Shown here: positions 23,163 through 34,466 of the stretch, piece after piece
Layout of the letters: each line of letters starts with the position of its first letter
How positions within the stretch are numbered: position 1 is the first letter of the stretch
Assembly: GCA_016647705.1 (NCBI GenBank)
Contig: CM028335.1
Location: 41,977,026-42,041,025, forward strand
Reading direction: 5' to 3'
Source: Eucommia ulmoides
Lineage: Eukaryota; Streptophyta; Magnoliopsida; Garryales; Eucommiaceae
DNA length: 64,000 bases
Translations under genes and position numbers: made by a program
The notes under the pieces: model-generated
Database searches by the model: none
Told to the model about the DNA's origin: nothing
The model's input: only the letters and a program-made list of their open reading frames with translations

Positions 23163-23880
23163 CATCTAACTAAGAATACTGGTGAAAGTATTTCTCAATT
23201 AGAGTATGCTCAAATAATAGGCAGTTTAATGTACTTAATGAATTGTACTAGAGCTGATATTGGCTATACCATGAGCAGACTGAGCAGATATACTAGCAAC
23301 CTAGGACACGAACACTGGAATGCGATAGTTAGGGTTCTTAGATATTAAGGTATACCCTAAACTATAGATTACATTACGCTAAATATCCAGTTGTACTTAA
23401 AGGTTACAGTGATGTGAATTGGATTACGGATTGTAAAGATACTGAAACCACTAGTGGATACATCTTTAATCTTGGAGGATGAGTTGTCTCATGGAAATCC
23501 TTCAAACAGACGTGTATTGCAAGGTCTACAATAGAATCTAAGTCTACTGCTTTAGACAAAGCAAGTGAAGAAGCAGAATGGTTTTGTTAATTTTTAGTTT
23601 ATAATCCAATGTGGATGGAACCTGTGCTAGCTATTTGTATACATTGTGATAGTCAATCTACAATTAGTAGGGCATAGAGTAGTATGTATAATGGTGTCTC
23701 GACACATATGATGTAAACATAACATCGTTAGACAATTACTCCCAAATGGAGTTATCACAATTGGCTACGTAAAGTCAAAAGATAACATTGCGGATCTACT
23801 AACCAAATGGTTAAATAGTGAGAGAGTATACTGCTCATCAAATGGAATAGGTTTAAAACCTACCACTAAATAGTCACCTT
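23163..23880 (+). pseudogene. Copia A RNase H
   Basis: Broken frames continue pol: [34 protein letters not shown]-like and STIESKSTALDKASEEAEW-like segments between about 23350 and 23585, and DNIADLLTKWL near 23782. This is the usual copia RNase H order. Stops and small deletions are frequent. The gene ends near 23872 with LKPTTK and a stop, and about 580 bp of untranslated sequence separate it from the 3' LTR. Confidence 0.8.
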
Positions 23881-24451
23881 AATGGAAACCGAATCTAGCT
23901 GATTGGAGATCCCCAAGATCTAGGTTCAAAGGGACAACCTAATTATATGTGGACTAAGTAATCACTAGAAGACTTTAAGTCTTATACTCATTCCTATAGT
24001 GAACCAGTGATAAATATAAGTAATGATAAGCTTTGCTTTTAATGATTCCTATAGCTTAAAAATTCAAGTAGGGTATGCGGGATACTCTTGATAAGTTAAT
24101 CAACTAGATGAGTAAAGAACAAGGCCAGTTCTATGAGAATGAAAAGACTAAATTCTCTAAAGCACTCATTGAAACACTAGAATGTTTAAGACCAAAATGA
24201 ACACAATTGGAGAACTAACTGTGTTAGGAAGTATCTATATGAATTCTATTGTCTTCGTTTACACAAACGGCTGAACAGTTTAAGACATTGCATTCATTGG
24301 TTAGCCAAATAAATCTAATAGTCTTTCACTAGAGAAGGTTTAGAGCCAAAAACTACCTATCTCGATGCATTTACTTTCTATTTGAACTCTCTATAGTGTG
24401 TCAACATTGCATATGCACGTATATCCAGTCAATATCATTTATGTTAGACAT
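23881..24451 (+). other. Copia A 3' untranslated region
   Basis: Non-coding stretch between the end of pol and the 3' LTR. I see no open frame of note and no clean polypurine tract directly before 24452, so the priming site has decayed or is unusual. Confidence 0.6.
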
Positions 24452-25688
24452 TGTTAGAATTTTTGGTTACTTTAATTGATTAATTAAATTAATCGGGTTA
24501 ACATTCCGTTATATTCCTCATCGTTTGAGGATCGATGTAGTATATTTATATGCTAGAAATGATTAAGTTTTGAATGAAAAATTTAATTCTCAAAGGAGCC
24601 CACTTGAGATTGGTTGAAGATTATAATGGATGAGTTATCCCACATTACTTGGGAAAAGAGAATTTGAGCACATTGTCAAGATATGAGTTAAGTTGTAAGT
24701 TGTAAGTTATCCCACATTGGTTGTAGAGAAAAAACTTAAACTTGTATCAATTTATAAGTTGGGAATAAAGACAAGCCACTAACCAACAAACATTTCAACT
24801 CAAATTGGGCCGGGTCGAGGTCCTTATTGGGTCAATTCGATCCATATTTAGATAGGGTTTGGGTCAGATCTGGGTCGGGTCGGATCTTGACTTACTAGAA
24901 TAGTTAAACTTTAATTAAGTGACAGTTAAGCAGTTAATTAACTGTTTAACAATTAATTTTGAATTAGTATCAATGAACAGACATAAAGGTTTATTGATGA
25001 CGGTTCGCATTAACGTTCATGCGAACAGATTTCTTTTCAAAGTTGCATCCATCCAATTGTGTCTTTTGGCCTTTTATAAATAGAAGACTTCACTTTCATT
25101 TCAATTCATCTGATTCACAACATTATCACTTCATATCATTACCAAAGCACAATACATATTGAATTTTGTGAGAGTTTAAGTAGAAATCTAGTTCGCCGAA
25201 GTTTTTGGTTTCAAGTATTTGTACCAAAAACTTGAAGATCGTTGTATCTTAGGAGACAAACATTCATCCAACTATTAACACCAGTGTAGGGGCGCGAATC
25301 TACTTTAAGAGCATAGAGCCAAACTCTAACCTCGATCTACTTCAATTTTATTCATTGCTTGAATATCCAAATAAATCTTTATTTAAAGTTTAATTAACCA
25401 TCTCTGTTACTTAAACATTCATGTCCCGCCTCTACTTTGTCTTATGTTTCTGTTATGTAAACATTTACTTCCTTTCTCTATTGTTGTCTTAGTTTTTGTT
25501 ACATAAATATTCACATCATGTTTCTACTTATATATACACTTTAAAAATTTTCACATAATTTTCATATCGTGATTTTGCTACATATACATGATTGGTTAAT
25601 GTTCCTATTAATATTGTTAAACTATTATTAGTTTTATTCCATTATTATTTAAGTATTTGTTTTGAAATTTCAATAATTATCACTAACA
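24452..25688 (+). repeat. Copia A 3' LTR
   Basis: Aligns with 3030-4249. It begins TGTTAGAATTTTTGG and ends CACTAACA. The flanking TTAGG differs by one base from TTGGG before the 5' LTR. Frequent differences between the two LTRs agree with an old insertion. Confidence 0.85.
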
Positions 25689-27238
25689 TTAGGAGACTGT
25701 GTTATATATATACATATAGAGAGAGAGTATCTATCGGGGAGAGGGAGAGAGAGAGAGAGATGGAGGAGATGATGATGGAGGTCGACGGCAAAAAAGAGGG
25801 GAACGGGGGTGGGAACTAGGGATGGGAAACATGGAAGAAAAAAAAAAGGGGAAATTAGAAGAAAAAAATTGGGGAAAAAACTAGGAAGATGAAATGAAAA
25901 ATAAAATAGAAATAATATTATTACAATAACTACCTTTAAGATTTTTTCATATTTTATTTGGGACCCTTAATTTTAAGCAAGGACAATACAATTTTATCTT
26001 TAGATAAAGATATTAAGGTTAATTTAGGTAAAACAAAATAAAAGTTGAATGTCAAAGGGTAAAATAGACAATTTATGTTTAAATTTTGGCTCAACGGGTA
26101 TCTATATCCTCTATTATAATATTTTGGGGGACATATGTGGTAATCTCTATGTTGAATAATCGTTAGAACTTCAAAATAAGTTAAGGGTGGCAGTGGTATT
26201 AATCCTAATTTAGATAGAAATGCAAGAAGGCTAAATACTTATTTTGCAAGTACAGTAGAAAAAATCGCAGTGGCACAAAGATCCAATGGTTAAACTGCAA
26301 TTTACCCCTTGGTATATAATTAAGAGCAATTAAAAACTACTGGTTAAGCTACAATTTGCCCTACTAGCATATACCACTTGCTTTGATAGTTGTTGAAAAT
26401 CATACAGATTAATAAAAATTCTAAAACTATATAAATATCTTAATTTTCATATCATCTATTCATAAAAATAATACTATTTTAATTATAATTGTGTCAGTGT
26501 GCACCACCCCCACCGCCATCAACCACTCCATTCCGGATGCCTAATTCCACCAACAGCCTTCCACGAAACTCCGATGGCCAGAAAATGTCTAGTAAAAAAT
26601 TTTTAGTTTACCTTCTAATTATATTCAATTAATTTTTTTTTGATGTCGATCGCCGGATAATTATATGAATGTTATTAAAAAAATACACTAAAAATATAAT
26701 AAATTTTAATTAAAAAGCACATTAAATAAATAGTTCCATATATTAAAAAATAATTACAAGTAATTAAAAAATATTGACGGCCGGTGACCACAGGCCTAAG
26801 ATCCGACATAGGACTAGGGATGACACCAACCATTGACAATGCAAAACTTAGTTGAAAAGATTGGATATACAAGGAAACATTTATAATGAGAGTAAAGCAC
26901 GTGATAAAGCATAATTAAAAGATTAATACTAAATTTAAAACTAAAATAAAATAAATTATAAATTAAACTATCTAATTGAGACATAATACATTAATTTTAA
27001 ATGCAAAAAAGATATTTAGTTAAATTTGCTTATCTTTTGAATAAAAACTAATCTAAAAATGAAACTTAAAATTGCTCGACCTTTTCAGTACAATATCCAT
27101 TATGCCAATAATTCCAAAGAAAGGAGAGAGTCGGTCCTCCATTAAAAATTCAACACTCCAAGGTTGATAATTAAAATCCATAAAGACCATTCAAAAAAAA
27201 AAAAAAACCTGGGCAGAAACTGAAGTTTGTATTTAGAC
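25689..27238. other. Unassigned AT-rich spacer downstream of the ribosomal protein gene
   Basis: No gene recognised. It contains a (TA)n and (GA)n tract (25703-25760), an A-rich run near 25840, and two short sentence-like repeats (ATCCAATGGTTAAACTGCAATTTACCCC near 26281 and a diverged copy near 26341). The distal part, up to 27238, must include the 3' untranslated region and polyadenylation site of the P3 gene on the minus strand. A poly-A run lies at about 27193-27206. Confidence 0.5.
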
Positions 27239-29143
27239 CTAGTCAAAAAGTGAGAATCCAAGGTCCTCATCACTCGCCTCTTCCTCTTCCTTTTTCTCCT
27301 CAGCCGGAGCTGCTTCAGCAGCAGCAGCAGCCGCCCCACCTGCAGGAGCTGCCGCAGCCCCACCTGCAACCAAAGCTCCACCACCACCTCCACCTACTAT
27401 CACCTGCATTATAAATTATTTAATTAAATCAGCTACATTTCGTGCAACTGCATTATCTGGCCATCTAAGTAGCGTCTTACTGTGAAAAATAAGTGCCAAC
27501 GGAGCAGGCACAGTAACTATGACACCACCAATAGTAAGAGCTACAACTCGAATTCAGTATTTGTTTTACCTATATAATGTAGTTGGACAAGGATGCAATG
27601 ATAATGTAGAAAAATACACGTTCATGTGTAAACAATTTCACCAAATCAATCCTTTCAATACAACTACCGCTCTAATGGTACGACATAAAATTGAATGCCG
27701 TGGAAGGAAATGAGATATTTTCAGTTGTTTGGTAGAGCGACGTTTTGTTCAGCCGCCAAAATATTTCCTCTTCAAATTCGGGCAGGAAAGTGAGAAAAAG
27801 CAAGGTCCTATACTATGATGGTCGTCAAGCACTGTGTAATATACATGGACCCTACAAAAATAAGGATAAAATGGTAAAATGGAACAATCGACATTTTATA
27901 TTTTCCATTAATCAAATTAATAAAAAAATATTCGTATCATTCTCTATGCTTCCTTCTCTATAGAGAGAGTGAACCCCTCGTACCAAAAGGACCATAAAAA
28001 TGAAAATCTACATAAATGCAATGATAACATCTCAATTAATTGGTTTCAATTTTCTTAAATTGACACTACTCACTATTGTGATTGGACAAACATACTTTAT
28101 AACCCTAATTTTGGGTTGGATTTTTGGCTCCGTCATATGTGCTCACGTATTATGTGTGGAGAATAGAGAGAGTTTAGTGAATAAATCCGTATTACAATGA
28201 ATATTAATTACATATCGCTAAAATTAGTTATAAATTAATAATTATAAATCACATGTAACTAATTCTACACAGATATGTGTAATATTAATTACATGTACTT
28301 GTGTAATAATAATTATACTTAGTTACAAATTATATATAACTATATTACATGTACGTGCGTAATATTTATTACATCTAATAAATATTTTACACACAAATTA
28401 AATATATGTACTGCAAAAGTCGTTGCACGTCCACCTTTATTTAATACACAAGACTAAAACACAAGTTAGATGACTTTTTAAAAATTAAAAGTAAAATAAA
28501 GAATCTACAACCGAAACAACCTTTATTATAAGTAAAAAGTGTAGTACTACAGGGTCCCTTGTATTTTACTGCCTAATCTTTCAATATTTACATACTGTGC
28601 TGAAGTTTTATTTTATTTTGTCTAATTGACTCTGCGTACACTAGATAGGTTAAATGTTTGATTAACTAGCTATTAAAAAATAAATTAATTCGTTGTTTAA
28701 AGTATTTCCTCCCTGGTAGGCAAGATCTTTACAATTTAGAAGGCTACAAATTCTCAATCAAAGCAAATTTTATTTCTTCGCAACAATGGTTATCAAGAGA
28801 TCTATGAGACACACGCTTCTTTCTGCAGCGGGTGCATACATACAGATATATGTATTTCTACCATTCGGGAAACACATAGATCTATATGGCAAATCGCTGA
28901 AAAACAAAACTCGCAGAGCAAAAACCATTAATAAGGAAACCAGACCTGGAAAACGGCAGATGAAGGCGTGACATAAGAAAAAGAGGAAGATACACCGGCG
29001 GAGGAGTCGGAGGAGAGAGCGGCCTGGACAAGCTTCCTCTGGAGGTCGTAGGTGGAACCGGCCGATGCCTCGAGCTCTCCCTTTAGCTGCTTCGCGCTCC
29101 ACTCGTCGCCTGAGCTTCTGCAAACGAAAGTGAAAACACCCAT
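27239..29143 (-). CDS. RPP3: 60S acidic ribosomal protein P3 (two exons)
   Basis: P3 is the plant-specific third member of the acidic stalk proteins of the large ribosomal subunit, which recruit elongation factors to the GTPase centre in the cytosol. Exon 1 is 29143-28946 (66 codons, MGVFTFVCRSSGDEWSAKQL to PSSAVFQ) and exon 2 is 27403-27239 (54 codons plus stop). The intron (28945-27404, 1.54 kb) starts GT, ends AG and is phase 0. The predicted protein is 120 residues, the usual length for P3. The N-terminal domain is followed by a glycine/alanine-rich hinge (residues about 67-99), an acidic run EEKKEEEE and the conserved C-terminus SDEDLGFSLFD. I see no stop, frameshift or loss of a key part, so it looks functional. 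It is the only intact host gene in the window. The exon junction is inferred from family knowledge and splice consensus. Confidence 0.95.
27404..28945 (-). other. RPP3: Large intron of the ribosomal protein P3 gene
   Basis: Splice donor CAG|GTCTGG and acceptor TGCAG|GTG. The intron is strongly AT-rich. Between about 28200 and 28400 it repeats words such as TAATTACATGTA and TGTGTAATA in both orientations, possibly a decayed MITE. I recognise no coding sequence in it. Confidence 0.85.
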
Positions 29144-29240
29144 TCTCTCTTTGCGTTTGGATGAATTGGTGACTGCGTGGGTGATCTCCGCTGTGTTTTA
29201 TAGTTGCAAGGGAATCGGAAAAACCCTAGATCTCCCTTCA
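29144..29240 (-). promoter_or_regulatory. RPP3: Candidate core promoter of the P3 gene (TATA-like box and telo box)
   Basis: On the minus strand a TATAAAA motif lies at 29202-29196, 53-59 bp before the start codon. A telo-box-like AAACCCTAG lies at 29221-29229, 78-86 bp before it. Telo boxes near the transcription start are common in plant ribosomal protein genes. The short implied leader means the TATA call is less certain than the telo box. Confidence 0.5.
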
Positions 29241-30073
29241 CCTAGTGGAACCAAATGACTAGTTTGTCCCTGTATTTCCCCTCCTTTACAAATAGTAACA
29301 TTTTTTTCAACTTTCCCCCTTGAGCAATTTTCTGGTAGCAAGTGTGAAAAGTTGGTGTTTTCTATTAGTAAAATAAAAATATTTATATAATATAAATTAG
29401 GGAGGTAAATGGTTATCTTTCATGTTTCATATAAAACCAAAATCAAAATCATGAAATTATTTAAAAAAAATTAATTTTATAAAAAAATAAGGGAACTTTA
29501 TTATATAGTCCTCAAGAGATGTATATGAACTTTTCATCTAGAACAATAAATTTTTTAGTTCTTAAAAAATAATCTCTAACATTTGTTCCCCAATTGATAT
29601 TGCATTTACAAAATCATGTCATCCGAGTATGTGTAACCATTACATTTATGAGGATTGCATAGTTTCCATAAATATCACCCGCATCTGGAAAAATCGCTGC
29701 TATGAACCAAGCCCCTATTCAAAAAACAAAAATACATACATCAAATCAATATAGAAAAAATTATCTTTCTAATGATATAATTTGTGAAATTTTTGGATAA
29801 AAATGTGAATTTATGAACGTTCAGTTAACACAATCACTGATTTATATGTGTGTTCAAGATTTGTGAACATTTAGTTAACACAATCCTGAATATTTCAGTT
29901 AACGCATTCACTAGTTCAATGTTCAAAATTTGTTGGTGCTCTATAATCTCGCAATCGTTTTTTGCCTAGTGGATGAACATTCAAAAAACGATAGTGAATG
30001 AAAATGTTCAGCTAATACAACCACAATTCTAAATGTTCAAAAAATGTTAATGTGTTATTCAATTATGAATGTT
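29241..30073. other. Unassigned spacer upstream of the P3 gene
   Basis: AT-rich non-coding sequence that presumably contains the distal P3 promoter. From about 29810 to 30070 a word like AATGTTCA/GTTAACACAATCAC recurs with drift, so it may be the end of an old repeat. It stops where element D begins. Confidence 0.5.
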
Positions 30074-31132
30074 TGGTGGCGCGTAAAATACGCCGCTACT
30101 TACTCTCGCAAGTATACGAGGTCAAAGTTTTAGAATAGTGTATCGGTTAAGATCGGGTATCGTGTCCACAGGGAAAGTGTGAATAATTGAGTACCGCAAT
30201 TTACGTAGTCTCATATTATCCTAACAATTCAATTTAATATTTAAATTAAACTAATTAAAACCAAGCTAAACTACAATTAGTGGGTTAATCCTAACTAAGT
30301 TGATTAACTAGGGATTGAATATCGTTCACTTAATACATGTTTGATTTCGTTTAGTTAACAATAACGGAGTTTAGGTATTTGATAATCTCGGTTCGTAAAC
30401 TTTTCTGCCACTTCTTCCAAGTATAAGACGGGGGAATACGCGACTTTGTGTCAACACTGAAGTCCCCCTCAACATCTTAACGACCTTAGGCCGCGTGAGT
30501 CTCTCCCCAACGTCATCGATTGCACACTAACTAACGTCTTCCCAAGTCGTTAGATCGTAACGATGTGTTTACCCTAGTCCAAATCCAAGGTTACCTCTTC
30601 TGAGTGTCAAACCCTAGATTTTCAAATCCAACCCTAATAGCTTAACAAGAATATTAAGATCATCAAAAAATTATGAACACAATCGGAATTAAAAACAAAC
30701 AACCGTTAAAGAAATATCTATTTCATCAAATAAGTATTTACACAACTACATTGATCCCTAACTAATATTTAACTAATCTAACATGATCTTGGCCATTGAA
30801 ATATTAAACCAAGAGGTATTCATCATCATTTACAATAAAACATTAAATTACAAAGAGAGAAAGGTCAAATCTTAAAGTAGAGTGATCCACTGTCGCCTAA
30901 GACTGATCCGCCAATGTTTCCTCTTCTCCAGATAATGAATATCCTCTTCAAGAATGGCCAAGAATCAAGCTCCTAAGGTTAGGGACGTTCCATGCTCCAA
31001 ACGGTCTTAAGGAAAGTGGGATAATAGGTATTAATAGGCACAAGGTTTCAAGATATCTAAAAAATATCTATTTGCTGTGCAGAGGTCATGGCCGCGACGA
31101 TGGGATCACGACCGCGGCGGTAGGGGTAAGTC
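30074..31132 (-). repeat. Element D 3' LTR, truncated
   Basis: Aligns with 34467-35520 from TGGTGGCGCGTAAAATACGCC onwards through the block CCCCCTCAACATCTTAA to the palindromes at about 31085-31128 (CCGCGGCGGTAGGGGTAAG). After 31132 the two copies diverge and internal sequence follows. Confidence 0.85.
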
Positions 31133-31984
31133 GGTTGATTTTTCTCAATTTGAAAATTAGGCTTAGCGACATTGGTTTAGGAGAAATTTAAATGAAAAGA
31201 GTATTTGAACGTTTTCAAAATTGATTACGTTATCAGCTTCAACAGGGAAAATAAATGATGAAATTTTTCAGGTTAGCTACAACGGTTCAAGCGAAAAATG
31301 ACGGCCTAAATCACATCTCCGGAATTACCTTACCTAGGATTTCGCCTCAAATTTTCCCCAAATCAAATTCTAGATTTCACATTTTTGTCATGAACTTCAT
31401 ATTGAATAATCGGTGTCTAATTGCTCAGATTATTATACATTGAGTCCGAATGTCGTGCGATCTTAGGATCGAGATAATTTTTACTCAATCAACATGTTAA
31501 GCATACAAAACACACATGGAAGGCATTACCCCTGACCTCAATATGCAATTAGGGGATAATTCTCATCATCGGGACTTGGCCCAAATGAACTCAACAACTA
31601 AACATGTAAATACAAATTCATACATACACAATTCTAAACTAAATCTAATACTAACATACATACTAATCTAAAAAATACACATGCAAAAACAAGGATTAAA
31701 CTAAACTAGAAATTAAAAACTAAAACATTAATTAAAACAATAAAATACATACATAAACATAATTCTGTACATCAAAAAAATTTGCATTTTGTTCAAAAAA
31801 TAATGGTTCATCCTTCTTATACAAAAACACAAAAATGGATGAACAACCCCCAAACTGAAATATGGCAGTGTCCACACTGTCTAGCAGCGAACCCAATAAC
31901 TGAATATAGCAGGTAAAAATGGAAAACTGGGTTCAGACACATACCTAGGAGATAAGACATAGGAGTCTTACCTCCTACTGTTCA
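31133..31984 (-). other. Element D internal region between the ORF and the 3' LTR
   Basis: Non-coding. Read on the minus strand it matches the region after the ORF in element B (about 44790-45640), for instance the words around 31500-31560 against 45185-45240. It includes an A-rich stretch at 31600-31760. Confidence 0.6.
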
Positions 31985-33109
31985 CCTGGGAGAACGTCAT
32001 CGCCACCATTTTGACGTCGGAAAGAAAACTGTGGTGGTTGCAAAAAGTGCAGTGGCACCAACGGCATAGTCGGAAAATAATGCATATTAATGCCGAAATG
32101 CTCGCACATAAACCAGTGGACTTGATCTTGATAGCGTTTATATTGGTCTTGGTAAGTCCATAGCTCGTATTACCTTTGTCAAAGTTCTCGGAGTTCTTGG
32201 TAACCTCGCTCTGGGTGCCTCGGGAGCTGGGGGCCCAGAAGGCCCTGCCTTGTCTCTTTCTTGCTCTTCATTCTCTTCCGTTCCTCCCGAAGTCTGGCCT
32301 TGAGCGCTCCCCTTCAACATCCTTGCAATAATGGCCGCATCGAGGGCATTAATAGGGTCCAACAGGCTATCCCCCTATATCACCACCTTCGAGCACCTGA
32401 ACAACTCCGTGAGTAGGTTTGGAAATGAGAAGCCTCCTTTGGTTGTCCCCGCGGTATGCAGAATTAAAGCATGGATATAAAATCTGACGTTGATCAGTTT
32501 ACCCCTCAGAATAGAATGTAAAATAATGGCCCCCTCATTTGATACGTCCAACAGGTAAGAGGTCGGGATCAGACTGCCACAGATGAAGTGGTGCCCTATC
32601 TTCAGCACTGGCTTTAGGAACTTGGAAAGGAATGTGGCCTGATCCGGCCTTGTAATGGTCCATTCGACATTGCCCGTTGTTAGGTCCCAAATTATGTCTT
32701 CCATACTTGGTCGGTACCTAGAATAAAGCTCTTCAAAAGGTGGCAACGGTCCCAATCCCAATATCTTATTGAATTTTTCAGGAGTGAAAAGAATAATTTT
32801 TCCCTGGACGCTTGTCTGGTTATGTTGAGCTTCAGTAAGGTTGGTGTAGAACTCCAGGATCGCAGAGACCTCACCTAATGAAGGCAATTTATAAAAAAAC
32901 TCCCATCCTCTACTTTGAATGACATTGCAAAATTCCTCCGGGAGACTCTCGATTGGCCCGAATCCCCGTTGTTTTATGCATGGCCTTTTGAACTCATGCT
33001 TTTTAAAGTGCTCCTCAGCCGCTTTTGAAACGAAACGGGTTGAATCGAAGTCAGGAATTGACCCCGAACCTTCACCGCATGACCTTTTCGGCGCAACCTT
33101 TTTCGGCAT
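31985..33109 (-). pseudogene. Element D ORF with putative plant transposon protein domain
   Basis: A single long frame starts with MPKKVAPKRSCGEGSGS at 33109 (an upstream ATG at 33127 adds six residues) and runs to a TAG at 32377-32375. It then continues in frame as GDSLLDPINALDAAIIARML. After a frameshift near 32140-32160 it reads FMCEHFGINMHYFP... to about 31985. The body contains FVSKAAEEHFKKHEFKRPCI, SRGWEFFYKLP, EFYTNLTEAQHN and FPNLLTELF. The pattern matches the family Pfam calls putative plant transposon protein (I believe PF20167). Its molecular role is unknown to me. It sits where Athila elements carry an env-like ORF downstream of pol. One stop and one frameshift separate it from an open gene. 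Confidence 0.75.
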
Positions 33110-34290
33110 GGTTCCTAGCAATAACATTCACAAACAAGAATAACCCAATCATATACGCACAATGAAAAACAGTCTCTATATCAACACTATCAATAACAAG
33201 GTTTTATCTCAATACACAATCACCATTTGCAACGATTTCAACAAAATACTAACCATGTAGCCTGCATTGTTGTTTCACACAATTAAACAATCCATATTAA
33301 CTAAGATTATCACCAAAAATCAAACCAAAATCCCAAAGAAATTTGAAATCGCGAAAATGGGTTTAAGGGGTTTAAGGCAAAACTTCAAAATCAAATGATT
33401 TTTAACATAATTATGCAAACCAACCAATAATTTCAACAACTAGACAAAATTTAAGGTAAAATAAACTTACTTGTTGACAAATTACGGTCAAATCGAAGAG
33501 AAATGAAGAAATTTCACCGTTCACACAAAAACCCTAAAATTTCAGAAATGGGGGTGGAAATCAGATTCTTGGAGGGTGATTTGTGGTGGAAATCAAAATT
33601 TTTGTAACTAGAAGGATGATTTTGAAGGGTTTGAAATGGTTTGGAGGGTTGGGTTTAGAGATATTTGCGTTTTAGAGAGAAGGGGGAGAGTTTTGTTCGA
33701 AAGGGGCGCTGTTGTTTTAATTTGAACAGACGTGTCACCACCGTGGCGCTGATAGTGTCTTTTCTTAGATGAGCTACTGAAGTTCCATCACCACGATGGT
33801 GGAACGTTTTTCTGGAAAAGAGGCACATCCTGAAGTTTTACCGCCACGGCGGTGGGATTATCGCCACGGCAGTGGGCTTTCGTTGATTTTTCTTCATTTT
33901 CCTCAACAAAACTCCTCACCACTCGTTTTCATTTTGCTAGTTTAACAATTTTAAGTACAAAACACAACTCTAACTATCAAAACTCCTAGATTTACCTCCA
34001 AACTCGTTCCGAGACCATTTCGGCCTCCAGAAAGAATTAAATAAATAGCAAAAATTGGGCAAAATCATGCCCTCGTTTTCATATAAAAAAGAACGCGTTT
34101 CACATCATAAAAATATGCGCTTGATTTACCGTCCCTAGCTGGACTTTCGTGTTGCTAAGCATTTTTCACCAAAATCCCCATAGACAGGGAATTTGGGCTC
34201 AAATGCTCAGTCGGATCAAGATCATGAATTGAAGTCGGTTTCTCCTCTCTGTCCTTATCATTTTCAATATAAGCTCGATCTCGGGATTGA
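33110..34290 (-). other. Element D internal non-coding region with GC palindromes
   Basis: Lies between the short gag start and the large ORF. At 33725-33880 are five or more boxes such as CACCGCCACGGCGGTGGG-type and TCACCACGATGGTGG. At about 34130-34165 the sequence resembles the degraded integrase C-terminal piece seen in element B. No intact gene. Confidence 0.6.
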
Positions 34291-34340
34291 GAATTAAGAA
34301 TTCCCATCTTCTTCATCGTTTCTCGCACGGCTTGATCACA
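34291..34340 (-). pseudogene. Element D gag start
   Basis: The minus strand reads ATGAAGAAGATGGGAATTC, then words equivalent to DPEIE(R/H) shifted by a small indel. It matches the gag start of element B at 42643. The shared block continues to GGGATTTTGGTGAAAAATGC near 34186-34166, which is also the junction point in B. Only the first tens of codons of gag are left. Confidence 0.55.
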
Positions 34341-34442
34341 CTAACGAAATAAAACAAAAATAAAAATTAAAAATTAAACAAAATAAATGTCAGGATTAAT
34401 ATTTGACCACTTAGTCGCAATATCAACTTAAAATTCACACAA

Positions 34443-34460
34443 TCCTCAGCAACGATGCCA
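34443..34460 (-). promoter_or_regulatory. Primer-binding site of element D (tRNA-Asp type, decayed)
   Basis: The minus strand reads TGGCATCGTTGCTGAGGA. It differs from the tRNA-Asp complementary site in element B (TGGCGCCGTTGCCGGGGA) at four places, all C-to-T or G-to-A changes, as expected from deamination of methylated cytosine. Confidence 0.75.
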
Positions 34461-34466
34461 AAAACT

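Larger units (their letters stand above)
3030..25688 (+). mobile_element. Copia A: full-span Ty1/copia element, heavily nested and decayed
   Basis: This is the outer element of the nest. The LTRs begin TGTTA and end TGACA/TAACA (3030-4249 and 24452-25688). Flanks are TTGGG (3025-3029) and TTAGG (25689-25693), a 4/5 match. Between the LTRs, in copia order, are gag, protease, integrase, reverse transcriptase and RNase H, all on the plus strand and all with stops and frameshifts. Gag is split by a Sirevirus-like copia at 5315-19232 and by a hAT-like element at 19668-20781. Without those insertions the element would be about 7.6 kb. I could not see a clear tRNA-Met primer site after the 5' LTR. 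It must be the oldest member of this nest. Confidence 0.85.

Noticed and set aside
27142..27393. An 83-codon minus-strand frame over exon 2 of the P3 gene
   Set aside because: It is in a different frame from the P3 coding sequence. The correct reading gives the acidic tail and SDEDLGFSLFD.
28770..29123. A 117-codon minus-strand frame overlapping exon 1 of the P3 gene
   Set aside because: Shadow frame; the real exon reads MGVFTFVCRSSGDEWS from 29143.
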